Assembly: GCA_018240985.1 (NCBI GenBank)
Contig: JAFEER010000273.1
Coordinates: 1 to 64,000 of the forward strand
Direction of reading: 5' to 3'
Length of the DNA stretch: 64,000 bases
Origin: Pseudomonadota bacterium
GTDB taxonomy: Bacteria; Pseudomonadota; Gammaproteobacteria; Burkholderiales; Burkholderiaceae_C
Shown: positions 28,183-36,565 of the stretch, piece after piece
Position numbering within the stretch: the first letter of the stretch is position 1
Layout: every line of letters starts with the position of its first letter
Notes under the pieces: generated by a model
Seen by the model: the letters and a program-made list of their open reading frames with translations, nothing else
What the model was told of the DNA's origin: nothing
Databases searched by the model: none
Translations under genes and position numbers: made by a program

Positions 28183-28980
28183 ATGCCGCGTTTTCCCCTG
28201 CCCTTGTTGTCTGCCCTGCTGGCCGCGGGCCTTCTGGCCGCCTGTTCCAGCACACCTGAAGATAAGACCGCCGGCTGGAGCACCGACAAGATTTACTCCG
28301 AGGCACGCGATGAGCTCAACGGCGGCGCCTACGACAAGGCCATTCCGCTGCTGGAAAAGCTCGAAGGCCGTGCCGCCGGCACGCCCCTGGCCCAGCAGGC
28401 CCAGCTGGAAAAGGCCTTCGCCCAGTACAAGAGCGGCGAGAAGGCCCAGGCCATCGCCACGCTGGACCGCTTCATGAAGCTGCACCCGGCAAGTCCGGCG
28501 TTTGACTATGCGCTCTACCTGAAGGGCCTGGTGAATTTCAACGAAAACCTGGGCCTGTTTTCCTGGATCTCGCGCCAGGATCTGTCCGAGCGCGACCAGA
28601 AGGCGGCCAAGGATTCGTTCGAGTCCTTCCGCGAGCTGGTGACACGCTTTCCCGAGTCGCGCTACTCGCCCGACGCACGCCTGCGCATGACCTACATCGT
28701 GAACTCGCTGGCGCAATACGAGGTGCATGTGGCGCGCTATTACTACGACCACGGCGCCTATGTGGCGGCCGTGGCCCGGGCACAGACGGCGATTGCGGAT
28801 TACAAGGAGGTGCCCGCCACCGAGGAGGCGCTCTACATCCTGGTGCGCTCCTACGATGCGCTGGGCATGACGCAGCTGCGCGATGACGCACGCCGCGTGC
28901 TGGAGGCCTCATACCCCAACAGCAACCTGCTCAAGTCCGGCTTCAAGAGCGAGGAGAATCCGTGGTGGAAGTTCTGGTGA
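28183..28980 (+). CDS. bamD: Outer membrane assembly lipoprotein BamD (265 aa)
   Basis: Essential TPR lipoprotein of the BAM complex that inserts outer-membrane proteins. The signal peptide ends LLAACSS (lipobox Cys about residue 21). TPR repeats follow: SEARDELNGGAYDKAIPLLEKLE, QAQLEKAFAQYKSGEKAQAIATLDRFMKLHP, then the conserved GLFSWISRQDLSERDQ and RFPESRYSPDARLRM. It ends NPWWKFW as is typical. The ATG at 28183 lies in the gap shared with dnaE (140 bp). Its 3' end overlaps the converging helicase gene by 38 bp. Confidence 0.96.
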   Translation: MPRFPLPLLSALLAAGLLAACSSTPEDKTAGWSTDKIYSEARDELNGGAYDKAIPLLEKLEGRAAGTPLAQQAQLEKAFAQYKSGEKAQAIATLDRFMKLHPASPAFDYALYLKGLVNFNENLGLFSWISRQDLSERDQKAAKDSFESFRELVTRFPESRYSPDARLRMTYIVNSLAQYEVHVARYYYDHGAYVAAVARAQTAIADYKEVPATEEALYILVRSYDALGMTQLRDDARRVLEASYPNSNLLKSGFKSEENPWWKFW

Positions 28981-31003
28981 GCGCATCCAGCGCCGCCTCG
29001 AATTCCTCCTGCGACCCCAGCAGCGGCATGGCCGGCAGCGCGCGCAGCAGGCGTTTGCCATAACCCATGCGCAGCAGGCGCTGGTCGGCCACGACCAGCA
29101 AGCCGCGGTCGGTTTCGGTGCGTATCAATCGCCCCGCGCCCTGCTTGAGCGCCACGGCTGCGGCCGGCAGCGCAAAATCGCGAAACGCGCTACGCCCCTC
29201 TTGCTTCAAGCGCTCACCCTGTGCCTGCACCAGCGGGTCACCCGGTGAGGGAAACGGCAGCTTGTCGATGACCACGAGCTGCAGCGCGGCGCCCGGCACG
29301 TCGAACCCCTCCCAGAAGCTGGCAGAGCCGACGAGCACGTAGCCAAGCTCGGCCGCCGGCGCCCGAAAGCGCTCCATGATGCGCCGCTTGGGAAGCTGCC
29401 CCTGCACCAACACCTCGATGCCACCACCCGCCGCAAACCGTTGCTGCAGCACAGTTCCAATGATCTGCAAGGCGCGCAGGCTGGTGGTAAGCACCAAGGT
29501 GCGCCCGCCCAGGCGCTGCACCGCATCAGCCACCCAATAACCCAGCTGTTCGCTGTGTGACGGATCGGTGGCCGGCGGCAGCTGCTGCGGCACATGGAGT
29601 GCCGCCTGGCGCGCATAGTCGAACGGGCTGTCCACGCGCAAAATGGGTGCGCCCTCCAGGCCGCAACCCGATGTGAACCAGTGCAAGCTGGCCTCGTCAC
29701 CGAGGGTGGCCGAAGTGAATATCCAGGCCGGCCGCTGCACCGGCGCCTGCTCTTCCTCCTCCCAGGCCCCAGGCTCCGCGGCCGGGCCGCACCAGAGCAG
29801 CTGCAAGGCGGGTGCCACGTTCAGTGGCAGCTCGTTCAGGCGCAGCTGGCTGGCGATGTCCAGCCAACGCACGCCATCGCCCTCGCGGTCACCAGAAAAA
29901 TTGGCCACTTGTGCCAGCAACTCGACCGTACGCTCATGCAGGCGCGCGAGGTCTGGCGCCAGCGGCGTCAACTCGTCGAGTGCTGCCAGGCAGGCACGCA
30001 GCGCCAGCGCCACGCGCGCCAGCGCGCCTGCCCATTGCGCCACGTCCACGCCATAGGGTGCTGAGCCTGACCAGGGCACGCGCCCATGCGTGCCGGCCGC
30101 CGCCTGATCCGCCAGCAGCAGGCGCCAATGCCGGGCCGCCTGGCGCAATGGCTCGGCACAGCCTTGCCAGTCGGCAAATCCACGCGCGTGGCGCAGGCCG
30201 GCTACGAGCAAATCCTGGGCAAGATCAAGCAACTGCCCGGTACTGAGCTGCCGCCCGAGAAACTGGCTTGCGGTCTCGGCCAGCTGGTGCGCCTCGTCGA
30301 AGATCACCACACCCGTGTCCGGCAGCAATCTGGCCACGCCCGATTCGCGCACCGTCAGGTCGGCAAAGAACAAATGGTGGTTGATGACCAGCACATCGGC
30401 TGCCAGAGCCTGGCGCCGCGCCCGGTAGACATGGCAGTCGGCAAAGCACGGACAATCCTGGCCCAGGCAGTTGTCGCGCGTGGATGTGACGAGCCGCAGC
30501 ACGGGCGAGCGCTCATCGAGCTCGGGCAGCTCCGCCAGATCGCCGGTCTGTGTTCCCTGGGCCCACCACTCTATGCGCGCCAGATCGGGCGCCAGGGCCA
30601 GATCCTGCCGCTGGCGCGCCAGCTCGAGCCGGTGACGGCACAGGTAGCTGCCCCGCCCCTTGAGCAAGGCCGTGCGCTGCGGCAACGCCAAGGCACGCAG
30701 CAGCATGGGCAGGTCGCGCCCATAGAGCTGATCCTGCAGCGCCTTGGTGGCGGTGGAGACCAGCACCCGTTCGCCACTGAGCAGCGCCGGCACCAGATAG
30801 GCAAAGGTCTTGCCCACCCCGGTTCCAGCTTCCACCACCAGGCGTGCGTGATCTGAAATGGCATGCGCCACGGCCTGGGCCATCTCCGTTTGCGCGCCAC
30901 GGGGGCGAAATTGCGGCTGCGCAAGGGCCAGCGGGCCACCCGGTTCAAATGCCCGGGCCACAAGATCATTGAGGATGTGGGACTCGGGCAGCATGGCCTT
31001 CAT
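28943..31003 (-). CDS. ATP-dependent DNA helicase, DinG/YoaA-type (686 aa)
   Basis: Superfamily 2 XPD-like 5'-3' helicase with an iron-sulfur cluster. The Q-motif-like PQFRPRGAQTEMAQAV and Walker A VEAGTGVGKT (about residues 55-64) are followed by four Cys of the FeS domain, including CLGQDCPCFADC. DEAH box VIFDEAHQLAET, motif V/VI GSASFWEGFDVPG and QGAGRLIRTETDRG are all present. The ATG at 31003 (MKAMLPESHIL) is chosen; longer frames lack similarity. It is divergent from the PP2C gene (64 bp) and converges with an overlap onto bamD. Likely role: resolving R-loops or replication blocks. Confidence 0.94.
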   Translation of the reverse strand: MKAMLPESHILNDLVARAFEPGGPLALAQPQFRPRGAQTEMAQAVAHAISDHARLVVEAGTGVGKTFAYLVPALLSGERVLVSTATKALQDQLYGRDLPMLLRALALPQRTALLKGRGSYLCRHRLELARQRQDLALAPDLARIEWWAQGTQTGDLAELPELDERSPVLRLVTSTRDNCLGQDCPCFADCHVYRARRQALAADVLVINHHLFFADLTVRESGVARLLPDTGVVIFDEAHQLAETASQFLGRQLSTGQLLDLAQDLLVAGLRHARGFADWQGCAEPLRQAARHWRLLLADQAAAGTHGRVPWSGSAPYGVDVAQWAGALARVALALRACLAALDELTPLAPDLARLHERTVELLAQVANFSGDREGDGVRWLDIASQLRLNELPLNVAPALQLLWCGPAAEPGAWEEEEQAPVQRPAWIFTSATLGDEASLHWFTSGCGLEGAPILRVDSPFDYARQAALHVPQQLPPATDPSHSEQLGYWVADAVQRLGGRTLVLTTSLRALQIIGTVLQQRFAAGGGIEVLVQGQLPKRRIMERFRAPAAELGYVLVGSASFWEGFDVPGAALQLVVIDKLPFPSPGDPLVQAQGERLKQEGRSAFRDFALPAAAVALKQGAGRLIRTETDRGLLVVADQRLLRMGYGKRLLRALPAMPLLGSQEEFEAALDALTRTSTTDSPRS

Positions 31004-31067
31004 AATAGTGCGCCATGCACCTGCCGCCACAGACACTGCGGGGCGCTTTGCCGCCCGCCACCCGCCC

Positions 31068-31874
31068 ATGACAAAAGCGTTCCGCCTCATCGCCTCGACC
31101 GGCATCCACAAAGGTGACCGTGATTACCAGCAAGACCAGGTCGCCCTGCTGTCGCATCCGCGCTTCAACGGCTGCGTGCTTGGGGTGGTGGCCGATGGCA
31201 TGGGCGGGCGCAGTGGCGGGCGCAAGGCCTCGGATCAGGTCATGATGACGGCGCGCCAGCTGTTCGAGCGCTATTCGCCCGACTCGGACGACGCCGCGGC
31301 CCTGCTCAAGGACATCGTGCAGGAGTCGCATATCGTGATCCGCCTGACCGCGATCTCGGCCGAGCAGGAGCCGCACAGTACGGTTGCCGTCTTTTTGATC
31401 AACCCCCGCGGCGACTGCCATTGGGCGCATGCCGGCGACTCGCGCATCTATCACTTCCACGGCGGGCGCTTGATCCACCGCACGTCGGATCACTCCTATG
31501 TGCAGGCCCTGGTGGATCGCGGCGAGCTTACCGAGGCCGAGGCCAGCAACCACCCCCACTCCAACATACTGATTGGCTGCCTGGGCTCGGAAAGCGACCC
31601 GCCCGTGGCTGCACACCTGATCGCGCAACTGCGGCCGGGCGACACCCTGCTGGCCTGCAGTGACGGCGTCTGGCACTACTTTTCCCCGGCAGAGCTGGCC
31701 TCGGTGCTGGAATCGCTGACACCACGCGAGGCCACCGAGTTCCTGATCGAAAAGGCCCGCTCGCGGGCCCGCGGCGGTGGCGACAACCTGTCGCTGGTGG
31801 TGGTGAAGATTGAGGCCCTGGTCGAGGAAAAGAAGGTGCCGTCCCTGGTGGCGCCGCTCTCGCTCTCGACCTGA
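31068..31874 (+). CDS. PP2C-family serine/threonine protein phosphatase (268 aa)
   Basis: Metal-dependent phosphatase of the Stp1 type. The metal-binding motifs are HKGDRDYQQDQV (about residues 13-24), GVVADGMGGRSGG (38-50), HAGDSRIYHF, LLACSDGVWHYFS and GGDNLSLVVV. No membrane segment is present, so it is cytosolic. The start ATG at 31068 follows CCCGCCC; a frame extending upstream is antisense to the helicase. A partner kinase is not in the window. The stop codon abuts the stop of the converging coiled-coil gene. Confidence 0.92.
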   Translation: MTKAFRLIASTGIHKGDRDYQQDQVALLSHPRFNGCVLGVVADGMGGRSGGRKASDQVMMTARQLFERYSPDSDDAAALLKDIVQESHIVIRLTAISAEQEPHSTVAVFLINPRGDCHWAHAGDSRIYHFHGGRLIHRTSDHSYVQALVDRGELTEAEASNHPHSNILIGCLGSESDPPVAAHLIAQLRPGDTLLACSDGVWHYFSPAELASVLESLTPREATEFLIEKARSRARGGGDNLSLVVVKIEALVEEKKVPSLVAPLSLST

Positions 31875-32534
31875 TCAGGGGCCAGGGTCTGGCAGCGGCG
31901 CTGCCGGTTTGCGCCCTGCTGCCTCTGCCTGCGCCTTGTCGCGCTCATGCTGTTCACGCCGCTCGCGCGCCTTTTGCTGCTTTTCCTGGTAGCGCGTGCG
32001 CGCTTCGGGCACCTGTTGCGCCTCGCTCTGCTGACGCTGCTGCAGATCCTGCGCGTGCTGTGCGGCGCGGCGCTGCTGCCCCTCGGCCCGCTGCTGGGCC
32101 TCCAGCGCACGCGTCTGCGCGCTGCCGCGCTCGGTTGCACGCATGGGTGGCGCCTTGGTACCGGAGCGCAGGTTCTGCTGTTGCTCCTGTTTGCGCTCGT
32201 CGATCGAGCGCAGGCGCTCGGCGGCCTTTTCCCGGCGCTCTTCGTCGTTGATCGTGAGTTCCTGGCGGTGCAGCTGGTTCTCGCTCTCGCGCGCCTTGGC
32301 GCGCGCGCGTTGCAGGCAGTCAGTCACCGCAAACTGCTGATAACAGGCGGCTTCATCGGCCTTGAGCCGCGCCTGCAGTGCCTGGCGTTCGGCCTGGATC
32401 TGGGCGTGGCGCGCCTGGCGTTGCTCATGTGCGGCAGACGCTGCAGCCGGCTCTGGCGATACGGCCATGGCCTGCAGCGGCAGCAGCGCCGCAAAGCCCA
32501 ACAGCAGCGTGGAAAAGTTCAGACACCCAGACAT
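31875..32534 (-). CDS. Exported Gln/Arg-rich coiled-coil protein, function unknown (219 aa)
   Basis: Not recognised. A signal peptide spans about residues 1-24 (LLLGFAALLPLQAMA). The mature part is mostly a long charged coiled coil rich in Gln, Arg, Glu and Ala (EQRQARHAQIQAERQALQARLKADEAACYQQF; QQRQQSEAQQVPEART) with a basic linker and a Pro-rich end PLPDPGP. The Cys pair in ACYQQFAVTDCLQRARAK may form a disulfide; this motif recurs in small periplasmic proteins of related bacteria. Its ATG overlaps the zapE stop (TGATG), so translation is coupled to zapE. Function unknown; an envelope structural or division-linked role is only suggested by context. Confidence 0.8.
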   Translation of the reverse strand: MSGCLNFSTLLLGFAALLPLQAMAVSPEPAAASAAHEQRQARHAQIQAERQALQARLKADEAACYQQFAVTDCLQRARAKARESENQLHRQELTINDEERREKAAERLRSIDERKQEQQQNLRSGTKAPPMRATERGSAQTRALEAQQRAEGQQRRAAQHAQDLQQRQQSEAQQVPEARTRYQEKQQKARERREQHERDKAQAEAAGRKPAAPLPDPGP

Positions 32535-33631
32535 CAGGTCAACCCCGTATCCACGATGCGCCGCTCGAGCTGCAGGTATTCCTTGGACTGCATCTCGTTG
32601 AGGCGCGAGACGGTGCGCGGAAACTCATGCGCCAGCGGCCCCTCGGTATACAGCCCCTCGGGCGGTACCGCAGCGCTGATGATCAGCTTGACGCGCCGGT
32701 CGTACAGCACGTCTATGAGCCAGGTGAAGCGCCGCGCGGGCGATGCCATGTTCACCGGCATGTGCGGCACGTTGGACAGCAGCACGGTGTGGAACTGCGT
32801 GGCGATTTCAAGGTAGTCGTTCTGCGAGCGCGGGCCCATGCACAGCTCGCGGAAGTCGAACCACACCACGCCTCCGGCACGGCGCAGGGCGCTGATTTCT
32901 CGCGCCTCGATGTGCAGCACCGGGTCTTCGTCACGCACCTCCGCCAGCTGGTCGAAGGTTTGCTGCATCGCCGCGTCGGCCCCAGGCCCCAGCGGGCAGT
33001 GGTAGAGCTTGGCGTTTTCCAGCGTGCGGCTGCGGTAGTCCGTGCCGTTGTCAACGTTCACCACTTCCATGCGCTCGTTCAAGAGCGCAATCGCCGGCAG
33101 GATGCGGTCACGATGCAGGCCGTCAGGGTAAAGCGCGTCGGGCTTGAAGTTGGAGGTGGTGACGAAACCCACGCCGTTGTCGAACAACGCCACCAGCAAG
33201 CGGTGCAGGATCATGGCGTCGGTGATGTCGGCCACGTGGAATTCGTCGAAGCAGATCAGCTTGTAGCGCTTGGCAATCTGCGCGCCCAGCACGTCGAGCG
33301 GGTTCTGCGTGCCCTGCAGCGCGGCGAGCTCGCGATGCACCTCGCGCATGAACTCGTGGAAATGCAGGCGCACCTTGCGCTTCAGGGGCACGGCGTTGAA
33401 GAAGCAGTCCATGAGGAAGCTCTTGCCGCGCCCCACACCGCCGTACATGTACACGCCCTTGGGGATCTCCGGGTGGTTGACGAGCTTCTTCAACGCGTTG
33501 GAGCGGCGGCTCTTGTACCGGCTCCATTCCTGCGCGCAGCGCTCGAGCGCCTCCACGGCGCGCAGCTGCGCCGGGTCGCTCTTGAAACCCTTGGCGGCAA
33601 GTTCCGCCTCATAGGCCTGCCTGACGTTCAC
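32534..33631 (-). CDS. zapE: Cell division protein ZapE, AFG1-like ATPase (365 aa)
   Basis: P-loop ATPase of the AFG1/LACE1 family that modulates the Z-ring in bacteria. Walker A YGGVGRGKSFLMD (about residues 63-75), KLICFDEFHVADI (Walker B), LVALFDNGVGFVTTSN and the C-terminal RFTWLIDVLYDRRVKL are diagnostic. The GTG at 33631 (MNVRQAYEAEL) is preferred, with AAGGA seven bases upstream; an in-frame TTG at 33655 is less likely. It lies downstream of lpdA on the same strand, separated by a palindromic repeat, and shares TGATG with the next gene. Confidence 0.94.
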   Translation of the reverse strand: MNVRQAYEAELAAKGFKSDPAQLRAVEALERCAQEWSRYKSRRSNALKKLVNHPEIPKGVYMYGGVGRGKSFLMDCFFNAVPLKRKVRLHFHEFMREVHRELAALQGTQNPLDVLGAQIAKRYKLICFDEFHVADITDAMILHRLLVALFDNGVGFVTTSNFKPDALYPDGLHRDRILPAIALLNERMEVVNVDNGTDYRSRTLENAKLYHCPLGPGADAAMQQTFDQLAEVRDEDPVLHIEAREISALRRAGGVVWFDFRELCMGPRSQNDYLEIATQFHTVLLSNVPHMPVNMASPARRFTWLIDVLYDRRVKLIISAAVPPEGLYTEGPLAHEFPRTVSRLNEMQSKEYLQLERRIVDTGLT

Positions 33632-33643
33632 CGTGCATTCCTT

Positions 33644-33705
33644 AATCAAAAACAATAGCTGTCAGCGCTTGCCTATCAAGCGTTGGCAGCCATTTTTACC
33701 TCAAA
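33644..33705 (+). repeat. Dispersed ~60-bp palindromic element, copy 3
   Basis: Hairpin with arms AGCTGTCAGCGCTTG (33658-33672) and CAAGCGTTGGCAGCC (33678-33692), the longest near-perfect stem of the set. It sits in the lpdA-zapE gap and overlaps the 5' leader of zapE, so it may attenuate transcription between the two genes. Confidence 0.75.
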
Positions 33706-33708
33706 TGT

Positions 33709-35136
33709 TTAGAAATTGAGGGTACGCTTGTCCACCGCCAGCGCGGCCTCCTTGGTCGCCTCGGACAGCGACGGATGCGCGTGGCAGATGCGCGCGATGT
33801 CTTCGGCGGATGCCTTGAACTCCATCGCCACCACGGCCTCGGCGATCAGCTCGCTGGCCATGGGGCCGACGATGTGCACGCCCAGGATTTCGTCCGTCGC
33901 CGCATCGGCCAGGAACTTGACCATGCCCGTGGTGTCGCCCAGCGCACGCGCGCGGCCGTTGGCCAGGAAGGGAAAGGTGCCGGCCTTGTACTTCACGCCG
34001 TCGGCTTTGAGCTGCTGCTCGGTGCGGCCCACCCAGGCGATCTCGGGGCTGGTGTAGATGACCCAGGGGATGGTGTTGAAGTTCACATGGCCATGCTGGC
34101 CGGCCATGCGCTCGGCCACGGCCACGCCCTCTTCCTCCGCCTTGTGCGCCAGCATCGGGCCGCGCACCACGTCGCCCACGGCCCAGACGCCTGGCAGGTT
34201 GGTCTTGCAATCGCCATCCACGACGATGGCGCCGCGCTCGTCGAGCTGCAGGCCCACGGCCTCCACGTTCAGCCCGATGGTGTTGGGCACGCGGCCGATG
34301 GAGACGATGAGCTTGTCCACATCGAGCTTTTGCTCCTCGCCCTTGGCATTGGCATAGGCAACGCTCACGCCCTTCTTGCCGTTCTTCACCTCGCCGATCT
34401 TCACGCCCAGCTCGACCTTCAGGCCCTGCTTGTCGAAGGCCTTCTTGGCTTCCTTGGCAATCTGCTCATCCACGGCGCCCAGGAAGGTGGGCAGGCCTTC
34501 GAGCACCGTCACGTCGGCGCCCAGGCGGCGCCAGACGCTGCCCATTTCCAGGCCGATGACGCCCGAGCCGATCACGCCCAGCTTCTTCGGCACGGCGCCA
34601 ATCGCCAGCGCGCCGTCGTTGGACAGCACGTTCACCTCGTCGAACTCCACGCCCGGCAGCGCGCGGGCGTTGGAGCCGGTGGCGACGATGACCTGCTTGG
34701 CGGTCAGCAACTCCTCGGTCTTGCCGGCGACCTTGATCTCGTAGCCGCCATCGACGGCGCGGGCGAACGAGCCGCGGCCATGGAAGAAGCTGATCTTGTT
34801 CTTCTTGAACAGGTACAGGATGCCGTCGTTGTTCTGCTTCACCACGGCGTCCTTGCGGCCGATCATCTTGGCCACGTCCATCGTCACCTTGCCGGTGCTG
34901 ATGCCATGCTCGGCAAAGTGCTTGTTGGCGTGCTCGAAATGCTCGGAGGACTGCAGCAGCGCCTTGGACGGGATGCAGCCCACGTTGGTGCAGGTGCCGC
35001 CAGGGGCCGGGCCGCCGGCGGCGTTCTGCCACTCGTCGATGCAGGCCACATTCATGCCCAACTGCGCTGCGCGGATGGCGCCCACATAGCCGCCGGGGCC
35101 GCCGCCGATGACGATGACGTCGAATTGTTTGCTCAT
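33709..35136 (-). CDS. lpdA: Dihydrolipoyl dehydrogenase, E3 subunit (475 aa)
   Basis: Flavoenzyme reoxidising dihydrolipoyl groups of 2-oxo acid dehydrogenases. The FAD-binding [15 protein letters not shown] is at residues 11-25. The redox disulfide is C49-TNVG-C54, followed by IPSKALL. An NAD-binding [13 protein letters not shown] and the C-terminal dimer interface with [15 protein letters not shown] (catalytic His and Glu) complete the protein. No lipoyl domain is fused to it. The ATG at 35136 matches the family start. It is the third gene of the sucA-odhB-lpdA operon, 79 bp downstream of odhB. Confidence 0.97.
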   Translation of the reverse strand: MSKQFDVIVIGGGPGGYVGAIRAAQLGMNVACIDEWQNAAGGPAPGGTCTNVGCIPSKALLQSSEHFEHANKHFAEHGISTGKVTMDVAKMIGRKDAVVKQNNDGILYLFKKNKISFFHGRGSFARAVDGGYEIKVAGKTEELLTAKQVIVATGSNARALPGVEFDEVNVLSNDGALAIGAVPKKLGVIGSGVIGLEMGSVWRRLGADVTVLEGLPTFLGAVDEQIAKEAKKAFDKQGLKVELGVKIGEVKNGKKGVSVAYANAKGEEQKLDVDKLIVSIGRVPNTIGLNVEAVGLQLDERGAIVVDGDCKTNLPGVWAVGDVVRGPMLAHKAEEEGVAVAERMAGQHGHVNFNTIPWVIYTSPEIAWVGRTEQQLKADGVKYKAGTFPFLANGRARALGDTTGMVKFLADAATDEILGVHIVGPMASELIAEAVVAMEFKASAEDIARICHAHPSLSEATKEAALAVDKRTLNF

Positions 35137-35215
35137 GGTGTCAATGCTTGGAAAGGAGTTGAAAAAACCCACCGTTGGGCGTTGCCGAGGGTGGGTTGTT
35201 CGTGTGGATGAGAGA

Positions 35216-36469
35216 TTACAGATCGAACAGCAGGCGCGATGGATCTTCCAGCGCGTCCTTCATCGCCACCAGGCCCAGCACGGCTTCGCGGCCGTCGATG
35301 ATGCGGTGGTCGTAGCTCATCGCCAGGTAGTTCATCGGGCGCACCACGACCTGGCCGTTCTCGACCACGGCGCGATCCTTGGTGGCGTGCACGCCCAGGA
35401 TGGCCGACTGCGGCGGGTTGATGATGGGGGTGGACATCATCGAGCCGAAGGTGCCGCCGTTGCTGATGGAGAAGGTGCCACCGGTCATCTCCTCGATGCC
35501 CAGCTTGCCATCGGCCGCCTTCTTGCCATATTCGGCGATCTTCTTCTCGATGTCGGCAAAGCTCATCTGGTCGGCGTTGCGCAGAATCGGCACCACCAGG
35601 CCGCGCGGGCTGCCCACGGCGATCCCGATGTCGAAGTAGCCGTGGTAGACGATGTCGTTGCCATCGACCGAGGCGTTCAGCACCGGGTACTTCTTCAGCG
35701 CATGCACGGCCGCCTTCACGAAGAACGACATGAAGCCGATCTTCACGCCATGCTCCTTGGTGAACGCGTCCTGGAACTTCTTGCGCATCTCCATCACCGG
35801 GGCCATGTTGACCTCGTTGAAGGTGGTCAGGATGGCGTTGGTGGATTGCGACTGCAGCAGGCGCTCGGCGACGCGGGCGCGCAGGCGGCTCATGGGCACG
35901 CGCTGCTCGGGGCGGTCGCCCAGGTTGGGGGCTGCGGGGGCGGCCACTTGCGGCAGCGCCTTGGTGGGCACGCCGGTGGGGATGACGGCGGCGGTGGATT
36001 TGACGCCACCGGCCACGGCCGCCAGCGCATCGCCCTTGGTCACGCGGCCATCCTTGCCGCTGCCAGCCACCTGCGAGGCCGACAGATTGGCCTCGGCCAG
36101 GATCTTGGCGGCGGCGGGCATGGCCACGTCGCCCTTGTTGCCACCGGCGGCGGGTGCGGCAGCAGCCGCAGGGGTAGCAGCGGCGGCCGGAGCAGCCGCG
36201 GCAGCGGGCGCTGCGGCGCCAGCCTTGCCTTCGGTGTCGATCTTGGCGATGACCTGCTCGGAAACCACCGTGCCTCCATCGCCCACCACCAGCTCGGCCA
36301 TCACGCCGGCAGCGGGTGCGGGCACTTCCAGCACCACCTTGTCGGTTTCGATTTCGATCAGGATTTCATCCTGGGCGATGGCCTCGCCGGGCTTCTTCTT
36401 CCACTGCAGCAGCGTGGCCTCGGCCACGGATTCGGACAGCTGGGGAACCTTGACTTCTACGATTGCCAT
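35216..36469 (-). CDS. odhB: Dihydrolipoyllysine-residue succinyltransferase, E2 of 2-oxoglutarate dehydrogenase (417 aa)
   Basis: Core of the 2-oxoglutarate dehydrogenase complex: transfers succinyl from lipoyl to CoA. One lipoyl domain, with the lipoylated Lys at residue 44 in [12 protein letters not shown] long Ala/Pro-rich linker (about residues 82-112), the peripheral-subunit-binding domain (about 117-155), a second Ala/Val-rich linker, and the catalytic domain ending in [13 protein letters not shown] with the active-site His at about 388. The ATG at 36469 is clear. It is 96 bp downstream of sucA, the gap holding a short repeat array and an inverted repeat. Confidence 0.97.
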   Translation of the reverse strand: MAIVEVKVPQLSESVAEATLLQWKKKPGEAIAQDEILIEIETDKVVLEVPAPAAGVMAELVVGDGGTVVSEQVIAKIDTEGKAGAAAPAAAAAPAAAATPAAAAAPAAGGNKGDVAMPAAAKILAEANLSASQVAGSGKDGRVTKGDALAAVAGGVKSTAAVIPTGVPTKALPQVAAPAAPNLGDRPEQRVPMSRLRARVAERLLQSQSTNAILTTFNEVNMAPVMEMRKKFQDAFTKEHGVKIGFMSFFVKAAVHALKKYPVLNASVDGNDIVYHGYFDIGIAVGSPRGLVVPILRNADQMSFADIEKKIAEYGKKAADGKLGIEEMTGGTFSISNGGTFGSMMSTPIINPPQSAILGVHATKDRAVVENGQVVVRPMNYLAMSYDHRIIDGREAVLGLVAMKDALEDPSRLLFDL

Positions 36470-36483
36470 GATTATTCCGTTAT

Positions 36484-36542
36484 GCGTTGTGCGTTTTGCG
36501 TTGTGCGTGAGACAGGCGCCGTGCGTGCGTTTCGCAAAACGC
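36484..36542. repeat. Short tandem and inverted repeat in the sucA-odhB spacer
   Basis: The decamer GCGTTGTGCG occurs twice (36484-36493 and 36498-36507), 14 bp apart, overlapping GCGTTTTGCG (36491-36500). The latter has a perfect inverted copy CGCAAAACGC at 36533-36542. The rest of the 96-bp spacer is also built from GCGT-rich words. It could form a hairpin between the two operon genes. Confidence 0.7.
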
Positions 36543-36565
36543 TGGACGCACAGCGCCGAACCTGG

